From contig DQOF01000172.1 of the NCBI GenBank assembly GCA_015658775.1, forward strand, positions 1 to 33,631: DNA of 33,631 nucleotides, read 5' to 3'. Each line of letters starts with the position of its first letter. Within the stretch, counting starts at the first letter, position 1. The stretch comes from Acidimicrobiia bacterium (GTDB lineage: Bacteria > Actinomycetota > Acidimicrobiia > Acidimicrobiales > MedAcidi-G1). The notes under the pieces were generated by a model, which had not been told where the DNA came from, did no database searches, and saw nothing but the letters and a program-made list of their open reading frames with translations. A program made the position numbers and the translations under genes. This document shows, in pieces, positions 1 through 9,350 of this stretch.

Positions 1-83
1 GATACCCGACGCACTATCCGAGCCAGTTGGCCCTCGGCCTCGAGCGCGTCGATGAAACTCCGCAGGTCGGCGATCTCAGCCAT
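1..83 (-). CDS. UbiD-family decarboxylase, N-terminal fragment truncated by the window edge
   Basis: Reverse strand from ATG at 83 reads MAEIADLRSFIDALEAEGQLARIVRRV, resembling the UbiD N-terminus (DLR.FL..LE..GEL.RI...V). It lies 46 bp downstream of the amidohydrolase on the same strand, with ubiX nearby. Confidence 0.65.
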   Translation of the reverse strand, partial: MAEIADLRSFIDALEAEGQLARIVRRV

Positions 84-129
84 TGCCGGATTCTATGCCA
101 CTGTCGTTCGGTTGGTGACCGGCGTCGGC

Positions 130-1356
130 TCAGCCGGGCCGGTGGATGCGGGTCTGCTGCTCGGAGGATGCAACGAGCACTCCGCGTCGGAAGACGCGGC
201 GCGACATGGGAGCATCGGCGATCGCCGCCCGTACCGACGGCGCGTCGATGGCCACCAGATCGGCTACATCGCCGGGCTGGATGGACGACTCCGGAAGGCC
301 CAGGGCCTCCCGGGCGTTCTCGCTAACCATCCGGTATGCATCCTCCGGTGCCTGGTGGCCCGCCATGACCAGGAGGGCCGCGGTCTCCAGCGGATCGCTG
401 CGACCCACCAGGTTGAACGGATCCTGGACGTTGTCGGCTCCGGCGGCCACGAGCACGCCCGCCTCATGGAGTGCGGCGATGGCGGTCAGGCCCCGCGGTG
501 TCGCGGATGGATGGTCACGGCCCTGGAGGAAGAGGTTCGTCTGGGGAAGGGGGAACACCCGGATACCGGCCTCTGCGACCAGAGCCGCCACCTCAGCCTG
601 CACGTCGGGCTGCTGCATCCCGAGGGTTACGCAGTGGCCCGCCGAAACCGAATACCCGAATCCGGTGTCGATGACCTGACGAGCCAACTCACGGACGGTC
701 AATACGGACGGATCCAGTATCTCGTCGACATGTAGGTCCACGCCTATGCCCGCCTCGGAGGCGACCTCGAGGGCATGTGAGATCAGGCCTGGCCCGTCGG
801 GGTCAAGGTGGGGGCAGCCGCCCACCAGGTCGGCTCCGGCTTCGATGGCTGCTGCAAGGGCGGCCCTGTTGGCTCTCCCCTCCGGCCCTGTCATCGGGTT
901 GCTTGTAAGGGCGACGATCTGAACGTCCATGAGGCCTTCCATGCGGAGGGCGGCCTCCTGGACGGCTCTCAGGCTTTCGGTTCCTGCACCAACGTTGACG
1001 TGTGTGCGAACGGCGGTGACCCCGTGGACCAGCAGCAGTTCCATTGCCCTTGCCGCACGTTCTGCCGTGTCCTCGTAACTGAACCTCCCGGCCGCTGCGG
1101 CTGAGACCCATGCATCGATGGCGCCGCGGAGGTCGCCGGTCCTGTTGGGCACCGACTCTGCCGTGAGTGCCTTGTCGAGGTGGGCGTGCGGCTCCGCCAT
1201 GGCGGGCAGGACCAGCCAGCCACCGAGCTCCTCGCCAGGAAGGTTCCCGTCGATCGGCCTTCCGGCCTTCCGGACTTCGTGGACCAACCCATCGACCGTG
1301 TGGATGTCCACCCGCCGTCCGTCGGCCAACGTGGCGTCATGCAGGACGAACTCCAT
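130..1356 (-). CDS. Amidohydrolase, cytosine deaminase-like
   Basis: Translation MEFVLHDATLADGRRVDIHTVDGL... with metal-site motifs HAHLD, HVDE, SAGHC and ADNVQDPF typical of cytosine deaminase-like amidohydrolases. The ORF track starts at 1557, but similarity-like sequence begins at the ATG at 1356. Confidence 0.85.
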   Translation of the reverse strand: MEFVLHDATLADGRRVDIHTVDGLVHEVRKAGRPIDGNLPGEELGGWLVLPAMAEPHAHLDKALTAESVPNRTGDLRGAIDAWVSAAAAGRFSYEDTAERAARAMELLLVHGVTAVRTHVNVGAGTESLRAVQEAALRMEGLMDVQIVALTSNPMTGPEGRANRAALAAAIEAGADLVGGCPHLDPDGPGLISHALEVASEAGIGVDLHVDEILDPSVLTVRELARQVIDTGFGYSVSAGHCVTLGMQQPDVQAEVAALVAEAGIRVFPLPQTNLFLQGRDHPSATPRGLTAIAALHEAGVLVAAGADNVQDPFNLVGRSDPLETAALLVMAGHQAPEDAYRMVSENAREALGLPESSIQPGDVADLVAIDAPSVRAAIADAPMSRRVFRRGVLVASSEQQTRIHRPG

Positions 1357-1540
1357 TGCGCTCACCACACTCCGTGTACAGGGCCGGTGGCCGCAGGCTG
1401 TTCGCGCCGACGGCCGTTCCGATACTACCGAGGGGCCTCGATCCAGGAGTGTCTGGTGGGGAGGGCGGCGGAGAGCCATGGTAGGAATGGATTCATGGTT
1501 GGCGTTCCCCCTGGCAGGATTTCGGCACGTGGCTGACGCC

Positions 1541-2125
1541 ATGAGGAGGGTGATCATAGGCCTGACCGGTGCCAGTGGGGTCGCCTATGGCATCCGTGCC
1601 CTGGAGATGCTGGCCGGGCTGGCCGACGTCGAGTCACACCTCATCCTCACCTCGGCGGGCAAGTTGACGATCGGCATGGAGACTGATCGATCGGTTGCAG
1701 AGGTGGAGGGTCTGGCCGACATCGTCCACCCTGTCAGGGACATCTCTGCTGGACCTGCCAGTGGGTCATTCCGGTCGGCGGGAATGCTGGTGGCGCCCTG
1801 TTCGATCCGGGCACTGTCGGCGATCGCCAACTCCCATAGCGCAGACCTCCTTGTTCGGGCTGCGGACGTGACCCTGAAGGAGCGGCGTCCCCTGGTCCTG
1901 ATGGTCCGTGAGGCACCACTGCACCTCGGGCATCTCAGCCTCATGTCCCGGGTGACGGAAATGGGCGGGATCATCTTCCCGCCGATGCCGGCTTTTTACA
2001 CGCAGCCAGCGTGCCTCGACGACGTCGTCTCCCACACCGCTGCCAGGGCACTCGAGTTGCTGGGTGTCGAGTTGAGTGGAATGTTTCGGTGGGAGGGGCC
2101 GGATCGTCCTGTTTCAGGTGGCTGA
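1541..2125 (+). CDS. ubiX: UbiX-family flavin prenyltransferase
   Basis: MRRVIIGLTGASGVAYGIRALEML...LVAPCSIRALSAIANSHSADLLVRAADVTLKERRPLVLMVREAPLHLGHL...GGIIFPPMPAFY: canonical UbiX/Pad1 motifs. Confidence 0.93.
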   Translation: MRRVIIGLTGASGVAYGIRALEMLAGLADVESHLILTSAGKLTIGMETDRSVAEVEGLADIVHPVRDISAGPASGSFRSAGMLVAPCSIRALSAIANSHSADLLVRAADVTLKERRPLVLMVREAPLHLGHLSLMSRVTEMGGIIFPPMPAFYTQPACLDDVVSHTAARALELLGVELSGMFRWEGPDRPVSGG

Positions 2126-2187
2126 CCGGCCGTTCCGGTGGCGTGGCCGGTGGGGTTTGGGGGGCGAGTTGAGGTTATGGTGAGTCC

Positions 2188-2967
2188 ATGTCCGGACGTC
2201 TGGCAGACCTTTCGGGGCCGGAGGTTGCGTCGGCCATTGGCGCCGATTCGGTTGTATTGCTGCCCGTAGGGGCCATCGAGCAGCACGGACCGCACCTGCC
2301 GATGTCGGTCGACGCCGTCATCGCCGACGAGGTCGCCTCGGCCCTCCTCGAGACGGTGGGCGACGACATCGACCTGTGGCTGTTGCCGACGCTGACGGTT
2401 TCGAAGTCCAACGAGCATGCCTGGTCGCCGGGGACGCTCTGGCTGAGCGCCGGGACCATGTTGCGGGTGCTCGACGACCTGGCGTCCTGTGTGGCCACCA
2501 CGTCGGCCCGGAGGCTGGTGTTGCTTAACGCCCATGGAGGCAATTCGTCTCTACTGTCCGTCGCCTGTCGTGACATCAGGGTGAAGCACGGCCTGTTGAC
2601 CTTCCTCGTCCATCCGTGGACGCCACCCGCCTCGGGTGGTCCAAGTACCGAAGAGGAGTTAGGTATGGGTATCCACGGCAGCCGCAACGAAACGTCGGTC
2701 TTCGCCCACTTACGACCTGGCGAGGTCGACATGAGCCGTGCGGTACGCCGGGTACCCGAGTGGCTGGCCGAGAACCGATGGGTGCGCTTCGGTGGGCCGG
2801 TGCAGTTCGGCTGGACCAGCCGGGATTTTGGACCGGATGGCCATATCGGCGATCCGACAGGTGCAGATCCGGAACTGGGTAAGAAGTTGTTCGAAGACTC
2901 TGTGGTCGCTCTGGCCGACCAGTTGAGGGAGATCAGCCGGTTCGATTTTCCGCATGATCTGACGTAA
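2188..2967 (+). CDS. Creatininase-family amidohydrolase
   Basis: LLPVGAIEQHGPHLPMSVDAVIAD...LNAHGGNSS...GIHGSRNETS: creatininase/MftE/FAPy-deformylase family motifs. Confidence 0.9.
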   Translation: MSGRLADLSGPEVASAIGADSVVLLPVGAIEQHGPHLPMSVDAVIADEVASALLETVGDDIDLWLLPTLTVSKSNEHAWSPGTLWLSAGTMLRVLDDLASCVATTSARRLVLLNAHGGNSSLLSVACRDIRVKHGLLTFLVHPWTPPASGGPSTEEELGMGIHGSRNETSVFAHLRPGEVDMSRAVRRVPEWLAENRWVRFGGPVQFGWTSRDFGPDGHIGDPTGADPELGKKLFEDSVVALADQLREISRFDFPHDLT

Positions 2968-3000
2968 GCGTCTCGCGGATCCGTGGGGCATGATGGCGCC

Positions 3001-3234
3001 GTGCAGATCACCGCCGAGTTCACCGTCGAGCCGTTCGTCGAGGGGGCGCCCGGCCCCCATGTCCTGGCCGCCATCCAGGTCGCCGAGTCGGCCGGCCTGG
3101 CCGTTGACGTGGGGCCGTTCGGAACCACCGTGGTGGGCGAGTCGGGGTTGGTGTTGCGTACGGTCGACGGCCTAGTCCGTGCAGCGATCGACAGCGGCGC
3201 CACCAGGGTTTCCCTCCAGTTGACCGTCGGCTGA
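3001..3234 (+). CDS. Thiamine-binding-like protein (UPF0045/MTH1187/YkoF type)
   Basis: GTG start; MQITAEFTVEPFVEGAPGPHVLAAIQVAESAGLAVDVGPFGTTVVGESGLVLRTVDGLVRAAIDSGATRVSLQLTVG matches the short ferredoxin-like family pattern (EPF..G.PG.HV..AI..A...GL.V..GPFGT). Confidence 0.7.
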   Translation: MQITAEFTVEPFVEGAPGPHVLAAIQVAESAGLAVDVGPFGTTVVGESGLVLRTVDGLVRAAIDSGATRVSLQLTVG

Positions 3235-3344
3235 CCTGCCGGTGGCAATCCGCCCGGATATCTGACAGAGTGTCGAACGCTTTGGCGCGGGCCGACGGGG
3301 ATCGACAGAGCGGTTCTGACCGCGCCAGACGGAAGGGGATACAG

Positions 3345-4424
3345 ATGCATCGACGACTCCTCGGCCTGCTGGCCGTGGTCCTGAGCCTCGGAATGGTCGC
3401 AGCGGCCTGTGGTTCCGACGCTACCGCCGAGACCAAGGCCGCGTTCATCTACGTCGGGCCCGTGGGCGACGCAGGCTGGACCTATGCCCACGACCAGGGC
3501 AGGCAGGCCGCAGCAGCCGAGACGGGCATCGAGACGGCGTATGTGGAGACCGTGCCCGAGGGCACCGCCGACTTCGGCAACTACGTGCGCGAGTTCATCG
3601 ACCAGGGATTCACCGTCATCATCGGCACCTCGTTCGGCTACATGGACGACATGCTGGCCCTCGCAGACGAGTACCCGGACGTCGTGTTCGAGCACGTCTC
3701 AGGCTTCAAGCAGAACGACACCAACTTCGGCAACACGTTCGGCCGCATGTACGAGCCCCGCTACCTGACAGGCATGGTCGCCGGTTCGGCCACATCCTCG
3801 AACCTGCTGGGATATGTGGCCGCCTTCCCGATCCCCGAGGTCATCCGGGGCATCAACGCCTTCACCCTCGGCGTCCGCGAGGTGAACCCCGACGCACAGG
3901 TCGAGGTGATCTGGACCAGCACATGGTTCGATCCGGCGGTCGAGGGCGACTCGGCCCAGGCCCTGCTCGACAAGGGGGCAGACGTGATCGCCATGCACCA
4001 GGACTCCACCGCCGCAGGCGAGAAGGCAGAGGCCGCCGGTGCCCGCTGGGTCTCCTACAACTCCGACATGAGCGCCTTCGCACCCAACGCCTACCTGACC
4101 GCACCAGTCTGGAACTGGGGCCCGCGCTACGCCGAGATAATCGAGGCGGCCAAGGCGGGCACCTACGTGCCGGGCGCCTACTGGGGTTCCATGGCCGACG
4201 GCGTGGTCGACATAGCCGACATCGCCGCCGACGTGGACGCCGGGGTGAAGGCTGCTGTCGCCGACAAGAAGGCGGCGATAATCGCCGGCGACTTCCACGT
4301 CTTCAGCGGCCCGATCAACGACCAGGACGGCAACCTGGTCGTCGGTGCGGGCGAGACCATGGACGACGGCTCGATGCTCGGCATGGACTTCTTCGTGGAG
4401 GGAGTGATCGGCTCCACCGGCTGA
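3345..4424 (+). CDS. BMP-family ABC transporter substrate-binding lipoprotein
   Basis: Lipoprotein signal MHRRLLGLLAVVLSLGMVAAAC; AAFIYVGPVGDAGWTYAHDQGR...; BMP/PnrA-like fold; followed by matching ABC genes. RBS-like GGAAGGGG upstream. Confidence 0.9.
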   Translation: MHRRLLGLLAVVLSLGMVAAACGSDATAETKAAFIYVGPVGDAGWTYAHDQGRQAAAAETGIETAYVETVPEGTADFGNYVREFIDQGFTVIIGTSFGYMDDMLALADEYPDVVFEHVSGFKQNDTNFGNTFGRMYEPRYLTGMVAGSATSSNLLGYVAAFPIPEVIRGINAFTLGVREVNPDAQVEVIWTSTWFDPAVEGDSAQALLDKGADVIAMHQDSTAAGEKAEAAGARWVSYNSDMSAFAPNAYLTAPVWNWGPRYAEIIEAAKAGTYVPGAYWGSMADGVVDIADIAADVDAGVKAAVADKKAAIIAGDFHVFSGPINDQDGNLVVGAGETMDDGSMLGMDFFVEGVIGSTG

Positions 4425-4448
4425 GCCGGTTGAAACCGACGAGATGAT

Positions 4449-4484
4449 CGGCGGCGCCGCGGGGCACTCCCGTAGGCGCCGCCG
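4449..4484 (+). promoter_or_regulatory. Strong intercistronic hairpin between the substrate-binding protein and ATPase genes
   Basis: CGGCGGCGCC (4449-4458) and GGCGCCGCCG (4475-4484) are a perfect 10-bp inverted repeat, with an inner CGGG/CCCG extension. No U-tract follows. Confidence 0.7.
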
Positions 4485-4517
4485 GTGCGTCCGGGGTCGG
4501 ATCGACGGTTTGAGGGC

Positions 4518-6098
4518 ATGCATACAGTCATGACCGGGGCGGGAGTGCTGACAACCGGACCGGCTGTCGAACTGCTCGGAATCTGGAAGCGCTTCCCGGG
4601 CGTCGTCGCAAACGCGGGCGCACACCTACGGGTCGAACGCGGCAGCATCCACGCAGTGCTCGGCGAGAACGGCGCCGGCAAGTCGACCCTCATGAACGTC
4701 CTGGCCGGCGTCTACCGTCCCGATGAGGGCGAGGTCTGGGTGGAGGGGGCCGCCCACCGGTTCAGGACGCCGGCAGACGCCCTGGCGGCCGGCATCGGAA
4801 TGGTCCACCAGGAGTTCAGGCTGGTGCCGTCGTTCACCGTCGCCGAGAACGTGGTCCTGGGTGCCGCCGGCCGACTGCTCCGTCGACAGGCGATCGAGGA
4901 CGAGGTGGCCGCCCTGGCCGACCGGTTCGGGCTGGCCACCCAGCCGGATCGACCTGTCTGGCAGCTCTCCATGGGTGAGCGCCAGCGGGTCGAGATCCTG
5001 AAGGCACTCTGGCGTGATGCCCGCATCCTGATCCTGGACGAGCCGACGGCGGTCCTCACCCCAGCCGAGGCGGACGAACTGGGCGCAGTCCTGCGACGCA
5101 TGGCCGACGCCGGCCGATCCGTCATCTTCATCAGCCACAAGCTCCACGAGGTGACCGGGTTCTGCGACGAGGCCACCGTGCTGCGCCGCGGTGAAACGGT
5201 CGCGGCGTCCCTTCCGGTCGCCGAGACGGGCGCTGCAGAACTCGCATCGCTCATGGTGGGGGCCTCGCCGGTGACCACCGGGCGTCCACCACCCCATCCG
5301 CCCGGCGAGCCGCTCCTCGAGGTGACGGGACTATCGGCCGTCGGCGACCGCGGCCTGACCGCCGTGGATGCCGTGGACCTGACGGTCCGGGCCGGCGAGA
5401 TCGTCGGCATCGCCGGTGTCGCCGGCAACGGCCAGAGAGAGCTGTGCCAGGTGATCACGGGGCTGCGCCCCTCCACGGGCGGAAGGGTGAGCCTCGCCGG
5501 AGTCGACCTGACACGGGCGTCGCCACGAACGCGTTTCCGGGCCGGCCTCGGCTACATACCCGAGGACCGGCTCGGCGTCGGCCTGGCGCCCCGGCTGTCG
5601 GTGGTCGACAACGCGATGCTGCGCACCTACGCGGAACACAGGAGGGGGCCGCTGCTGGTGGCGGATCGTGCCGCTGCCCACTGCGCCGAACTGGTCGAGC
5701 GGTTCAGCGTGCGTACCGGGTCGCTGGACGACCCGATCGCGGGACTCTCCGGCGGCAACCTGCAACGCCTCCTGGTCGGACGCGAGTTGAGCGAGCATCC
5801 GCGGGTCGTGGTTGCCGCACAGCCCACCAGGGGCCTGGACGTGCAGGGTGTGAAGTTCATCCAGGATCTCCTGATCGCCGAACGTGGGGCCGGTGTGGCC
5901 GTGCTGCTCATATCGGAGGACCTGGACGAACTGCTCACGCTCGCAGACCGCCTGCTGGTGATGCACGACGGGCGGATCGTCGGCGAGTTCGATCCCAACA
6001 CCGCCGCGCGCCGGGAGATAGGCGAGGCGATGGTCGGCCATGTCCGGGCATCCGGCGATGGCCCGTCCCGACCCGATCCTGCCGGGGAGGGCCCGTGA
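4518..6098 (+). CDS. BMP-type (nucleoside-like) ABC transporter ATP-binding protein with tandem ABC domains
   Basis: Two ATPase modules: GENGAGKSTLMNVLAGVYRPDEG...LSMGERQRVEILKALWRDARILILDEPTAVLTP and GNGQRELCQVITGL...LSGGNLQRLLVGRELSEHPRVVVAAQPTRGLDV. Start could instead be 4530. Confidence 0.92.
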   Translation: MHTVMTGAGVLTTGPAVELLGIWKRFPGVVANAGAHLRVERGSIHAVLGENGAGKSTLMNVLAGVYRPDEGEVWVEGAAHRFRTPADALAAGIGMVHQEFRLVPSFTVAENVVLGAAGRLLRRQAIEDEVAALADRFGLATQPDRPVWQLSMGERQRVEILKALWRDARILILDEPTAVLTPAEADELGAVLRRMADAGRSVIFISHKLHEVTGFCDEATVLRRGETVAASLPVAETGAAELASLMVGASPVTTGRPPPHPPGEPLLEVTGLSAVGDRGLTAVDAVDLTVRAGEIVGIAGVAGNGQRELCQVITGLRPSTGGRVSLAGVDLTRASPRTRFRAGLGYIPEDRLGVGLAPRLSVVDNAMLRTYAEHRRGPLLVADRAAAHCAELVERFSVRTGSLDDPIAGLSGGNLQRLLVGRELSEHPRVVVAAQPTRGLDVQGVKFIQDLLIAERGAGVAVLLISEDLDELLTLADRLLVMHDGRIVGEFDPNTAARREIGEAMVGHVRASGDGPSRPDPAGEGP

Positions 6099-7183
6099 TC
6101 CGACCGGTCCTGGTGCGACGCGAGGCGCCGCTGAGGGGCGGACAGCCGCTGTCGTTCGCGATCGGACTCGTTGTGGCGCTCACGATCGGCATCGTCCTGC
6201 TGATGGGAGCCGGACACGACCCGCTCGTCGTCTACGAGAGGATGTTCGTGGCCGCGCTGGGAGACCCCGACTCGTGGGCGGTCACGCTGAACCGTGCGGT
6301 GCCCCTCGGCCTGGCCGGCCTGGCGGTGGCGATCGCCGGATCGATGGGGCTCTGGAACATCGGAGCCGAGGGCCAGATCCTCGTCGGAGCGGTATTCGCG
6401 GCAGGGGTGGCCCGGGTCGGTGAGGGGTGGTCCGGCCCTGTGCTCCTGATGGCCATGCTGGCGGGTGGGGCCGTCGGCGGTGGCCTGTGGGCCCTGGGCC
6501 CGGCGGTGGCCCGGGCGAAGATCGGGGTCAACGAGATCCTCACGACCCTCATGCTGAACGAGGTTGCGCTGCGCCTCATCCAGTGGCTGATCCACGGGCC
6601 GTGGAAGGACCCGGACTCGTACAATTTCCCGCTGGCGCCCATGCTGCCCGAGCAGGGACACCTGCCGACGCTGTTCGGGCGCGCCCACATCGGGGTGGTT
6701 GTGGCCGTGGCGGTGATCGCCCTGTTCGCCGTCGCGGTCAACAGGACGGCATGGGGGTTCGAGCTCCGGGTGGCCGGATCCTCGGGTGCCACGGCCCGGT
6801 ACGCGGGAATCTCCCTCGAGAGGAAGATCCTGACCGTCCTGATGCTCTCGGGTGCTGTCGCCGGCCTCGCCGGGGGGATCGAGTTGGCGGGTACGGCCGA
6901 CCGGCTGACCGAGGGCATATCCAACGGCTTCGGGTTCGCCGGCATCATCGTCGCCGCCCTCGCGCTCATGCGGCCCTCGGGGGTCGCCGCCGTGGCACTG
7001 CTCTTCGGCGCTGTCCAGATCGGGGGCCAGAGCATCCAGACGCTTGGGGTGTCGTCGTCGGTGTCCACGATCCTCCAGGCCCTGATCCTCTTCGGTGCCA
7101 TCGGTGCCGGAGTGCTCAGCCGATACCAGGTCAGGTTGCTGCCAGGTGATCCGGAGCCGACCGACCGGCAGGCGGAGGCATGA
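6095..7183 (+). CDS. ABC transporter permease (BMP-associated, BPD_transp_2 family)
   Basis: GTG start overlapping the ATPase stop (GTGA). Hydrophobic; LNRAVPLGLAGLAVAIAGSMGLWNIGAEGQILVGAVFAAG...NEILTTLMLNEVA. Confidence 0.92.
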   Translation: MIRPVLVRREAPLRGGQPLSFAIGLVVALTIGIVLLMGAGHDPLVVYERMFVAALGDPDSWAVTLNRAVPLGLAGLAVAIAGSMGLWNIGAEGQILVGAVFAAGVARVGEGWSGPVLLMAMLAGGAVGGGLWALGPAVARAKIGVNEILTTLMLNEVALRLIQWLIHGPWKDPDSYNFPLAPMLPEQGHLPTLFGRAHIGVVVAVAVIALFAVAVNRTAWGFELRVAGSSGATARYAGISLERKILTVLMLSGAVAGLAGGIELAGTADRLTEGISNGFGFAGIIVAALALMRPSGVAAVALLFGAVQIGGQSIQTLGVSSSVSTILQALILFGAIGAGVLSRYQVRLLPGDPEPTDRQAEA

Positions 7184-8112
7184 GCGAGGCGTCCCTGATC
7201 GGCCTGCTCGCTGCGACGGTGTCGTTCGGCGCGCTCCTCTACCTGGCCGCGTTGGGTGAGATGGTCTCGGAGAAGGCGGGCATCCTGAACCTCGGCGTCG
7301 AGGGGATGATGGCCATGGGTGCGGTCAGTGGCTTCATGGCAGCACTGGAGTTCGGGAATCCGTGGCTGGCTCTGCTCATCGCGGTACTGACAGGTGCCGC
7401 CGTGGCACTGGTACACGGATGGTTCACGGTGGTGCTGGGCGCAGAGCAGGTGGTGTCGGGACTGTCGCTCACGATCCTGGGAATCGGCATGGCCGCGTAC
7501 CTCGGCAAGAACGCCGTCGGCCGACCGCCGGGAGCGGTGCTGGCGCCGGTCGACTGGCCGGTCCTGAGCGACATCCGGTGGTTGGGCCCCGTGCTGTTCA
7601 GGCAGTCTCCGATCGTCTACATGGCGGTCGCCGTCGGTGTGGTGGCCTGGCTCGTGCTTAGCCGCACACGGATAGGCCTGGCACTGAGGGCGGCAGGCGA
7701 GTCCGCATCCACCGCCGACGCCGCCGGGCACTCGGTGGTGGGTCTGCGGCTGGGCGCAGTGGCCGTCGGCGGCGGTCTGGCTGGGGCTTCGGGCGCCTAC
7801 CTCACCCTCTCGATCACGCCCCAGTGGGCCGAGGGCATCACCGCCGGCAGGGGCTGGATCGCCGTGGCGCTGGTCATCTTCGGGGCGTGGCGCCCGGGGC
7901 GGGTGGCGCTCGGGGCGCTCCTGTTCGGTGGCACCCTGGCGCTCAAGACCCGCCTGCAGACATTCGGCGTGGACTTCTCGCCGATCCTCCTGTCGATGCT
8001 GCCCTACCTGCTCACGATCGGGGTGCTGGTGGCGATCTCGATCAGGTCGCGGAACCGCCCGTCACCGGCGCCCGCGGCGCTCGGTATCGCCTACCGCCGC
8101 GAGGAGCGCTGA
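7180..8112 (+). CDS. ABC transporter permease (BMP-associated, second permease)
   Basis: ATGA overlap with the upstream permease; ALGEMVSEKAGILNLGVEGMMAMGAVSGF...GITAGRGWIAVALVIFGAWRPGRVALGALLFGG. Confidence 0.93.
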   Translation: MSEASLIGLLAATVSFGALLYLAALGEMVSEKAGILNLGVEGMMAMGAVSGFMAALEFGNPWLALLIAVLTGAAVALVHGWFTVVLGAEQVVSGLSLTILGIGMAAYLGKNAVGRPPGAVLAPVDWPVLSDIRWLGPVLFRQSPIVYMAVAVGVVAWLVLSRTRIGLALRAAGESASTADAAGHSVVGLRLGAVAVGGGLAGASGAYLTLSITPQWAEGITAGRGWIAVALVIFGAWRPGRVALGALLFGGTLALKTRLQTFGVDFSPILLSMLPYLLTIGVLVAISIRSRNRPSPAPAALGIAYRREER

Positions 8113-8138
8113 GCCCCTCCCGGCTCGAAGGGCAGGGT

Positions 8139-9350
8139 TCAGTGTCGGCGCTCTGCGCCGGTCAGGAGAACTACCACCGTCTCGTCCGGCCCTATCAGTC
8201 CGTCCCGCCTCGCCGCCAGCAGTCCGGCCACGCCTGCTGTTCCCGTCGGGTCGGCATCGACCTGCGTGTGGGCATGGACCAGCCGGTGCGCCTCGGCGAT
8301 CTCGGCTTCGGTGGCCACGATCGGCCCGCTGCGGTCGTCGAGCATCGCCCACACGATGGGCTGCCAGTCGTAGACGACATCGTCCAGGATGCCCGTGGCC
8401 AGGGAGGCCGGCTCCTCCCACGGCCACATGTAGCGGCCCGGCTCGCCGTCCACGACGGCATCCAGCGGGTCGTCCGACCGGCTCGCCATGTCGAACGCCC
8501 GGGCCAGTGGGGCACAGCCCTCGACCTGCACGGCGTGCAGCGCCGGTCGCACGTCGAGCACACCGAGGTCGACGGCATCGGTCAACGCCTGGACGGTCGA
8601 GCTGGCAAGGGCACCACCGCCGACCTGGATGAGAAGGTGGTCGGCGGCGGCCCCCCGGTCGGCCAGGTCGGATGCGAGCTCGAACCCGAGGGTCCGTCCG
8701 CCGTCGATCGTCATCAGGTTCTCGGTGCCCTGGCATCCGAACGGGATGGCGCCGTCGGTGACCAGTTCCCGGAATCGCAGCACGCACGGGTCGCCCGTCC
8801 CGCCCTTGCGGCGCTCGCAGACCCGCACGTCGGCCCCCAGGTCTGCCAGCCTGTCCAGGATTCCCGGGTCTGCCCAGGTCGGCACGTGTACCGCCAGGGG
8901 GCGGCCGGTGGCCCTGGCGACCACGGCCGCACCGAGGGCGGCATTCCCACACGAGGCGATGGCGAGCGGCGTGTCGGTGGGAACCCCGTCCACGGCCAGG
9001 TGGAGGGCCAGCCCGAAGAGGTGGCGGGCCTTGTGGCTGCCCGACACGTTGCCGGTCTCGTCCTTGCCGAACAGGCCGCCGGTGTGGCCCATGGCGGTGC
9101 CCAGGTCGCCGAGGTGCAGTAGGGGGGTGTGGCGGAACCCGCCGCCGTCCACCGAGGCCACGGAGTCGTCCAGACGATGGACGAGGTCGACGAAGCCTCT
9201 GTCGTCCATCCCTGTTTCGATCGCGTGGCGGTGGGACCAGAGAAGGTGGCGGAATCGGACGAACGGGTTGGGGTCGGTCTCGTCGCCGGAGGGCCAGCGG
9301 GCTTCTGCCGGCCTGCCCAGCCAACCCACGGGCTTCGCCGGGGAGCTCAC
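8139..9350 (-). CDS. PLP-dependent fold-type II enzyme (threonine synthase/dehydratase-like)
   Basis: [23 protein letters not shown] (PLP lysine context), [19 protein letters not shown] (phosphate loop), [10 protein letters not shown] (Gly-rich motif). Confidence 0.88.
   Translation of the reverse strand: MSSPAKPVGWLGRPAEARWPSGDETDPNPFVRFRHLLWSHRHAIETGMDDRGFVDLVHRLDDSVASVDGGGFRHTPLLHLGDLGTAMGHTGGLFGKDETGNVSGSHKARHLFGLALHLAVDGVPTDTPLAIASCGNAALGAAVVARATGRPLAVHVPTWADPGILDRLADLGADVRVCERRKGGTGDPCVLRFRELVTDGAIPFGCQGTENLMTIDGGRTLGFELASDLADRGAAADHLLIQVGGGALASSTVQALTDAVDLGVLDVRPALHAVQVEGCAPLARAFDMASRSDDPLDAVVDGEPGRYMWPWEEPASLATGILDDVVYDWQPIVWAMLDDRSGPIVATEAEIAEAHRLVHAHTQVDADPTGTAGVAGLLAARRDGLIGPDETVVVLLTGAERRH

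Noticed and set aside
52-735. 227-aa plus-strand ORF near the left edge
   Set aside because: Antisense shadow of the amidohydrolase and UbiD start.
2175-3695. 506-aa minus-strand ORF
   Set aside because: Antisense to creatininase, thiamine-binding-like and BMP genes, all with clear family motifs.
7824-9122. 432-aa plus-strand ORF
   Set aside because: Alternate-frame and antisense shadow of the second permease and the first PLP gene; no protein-like motifs.
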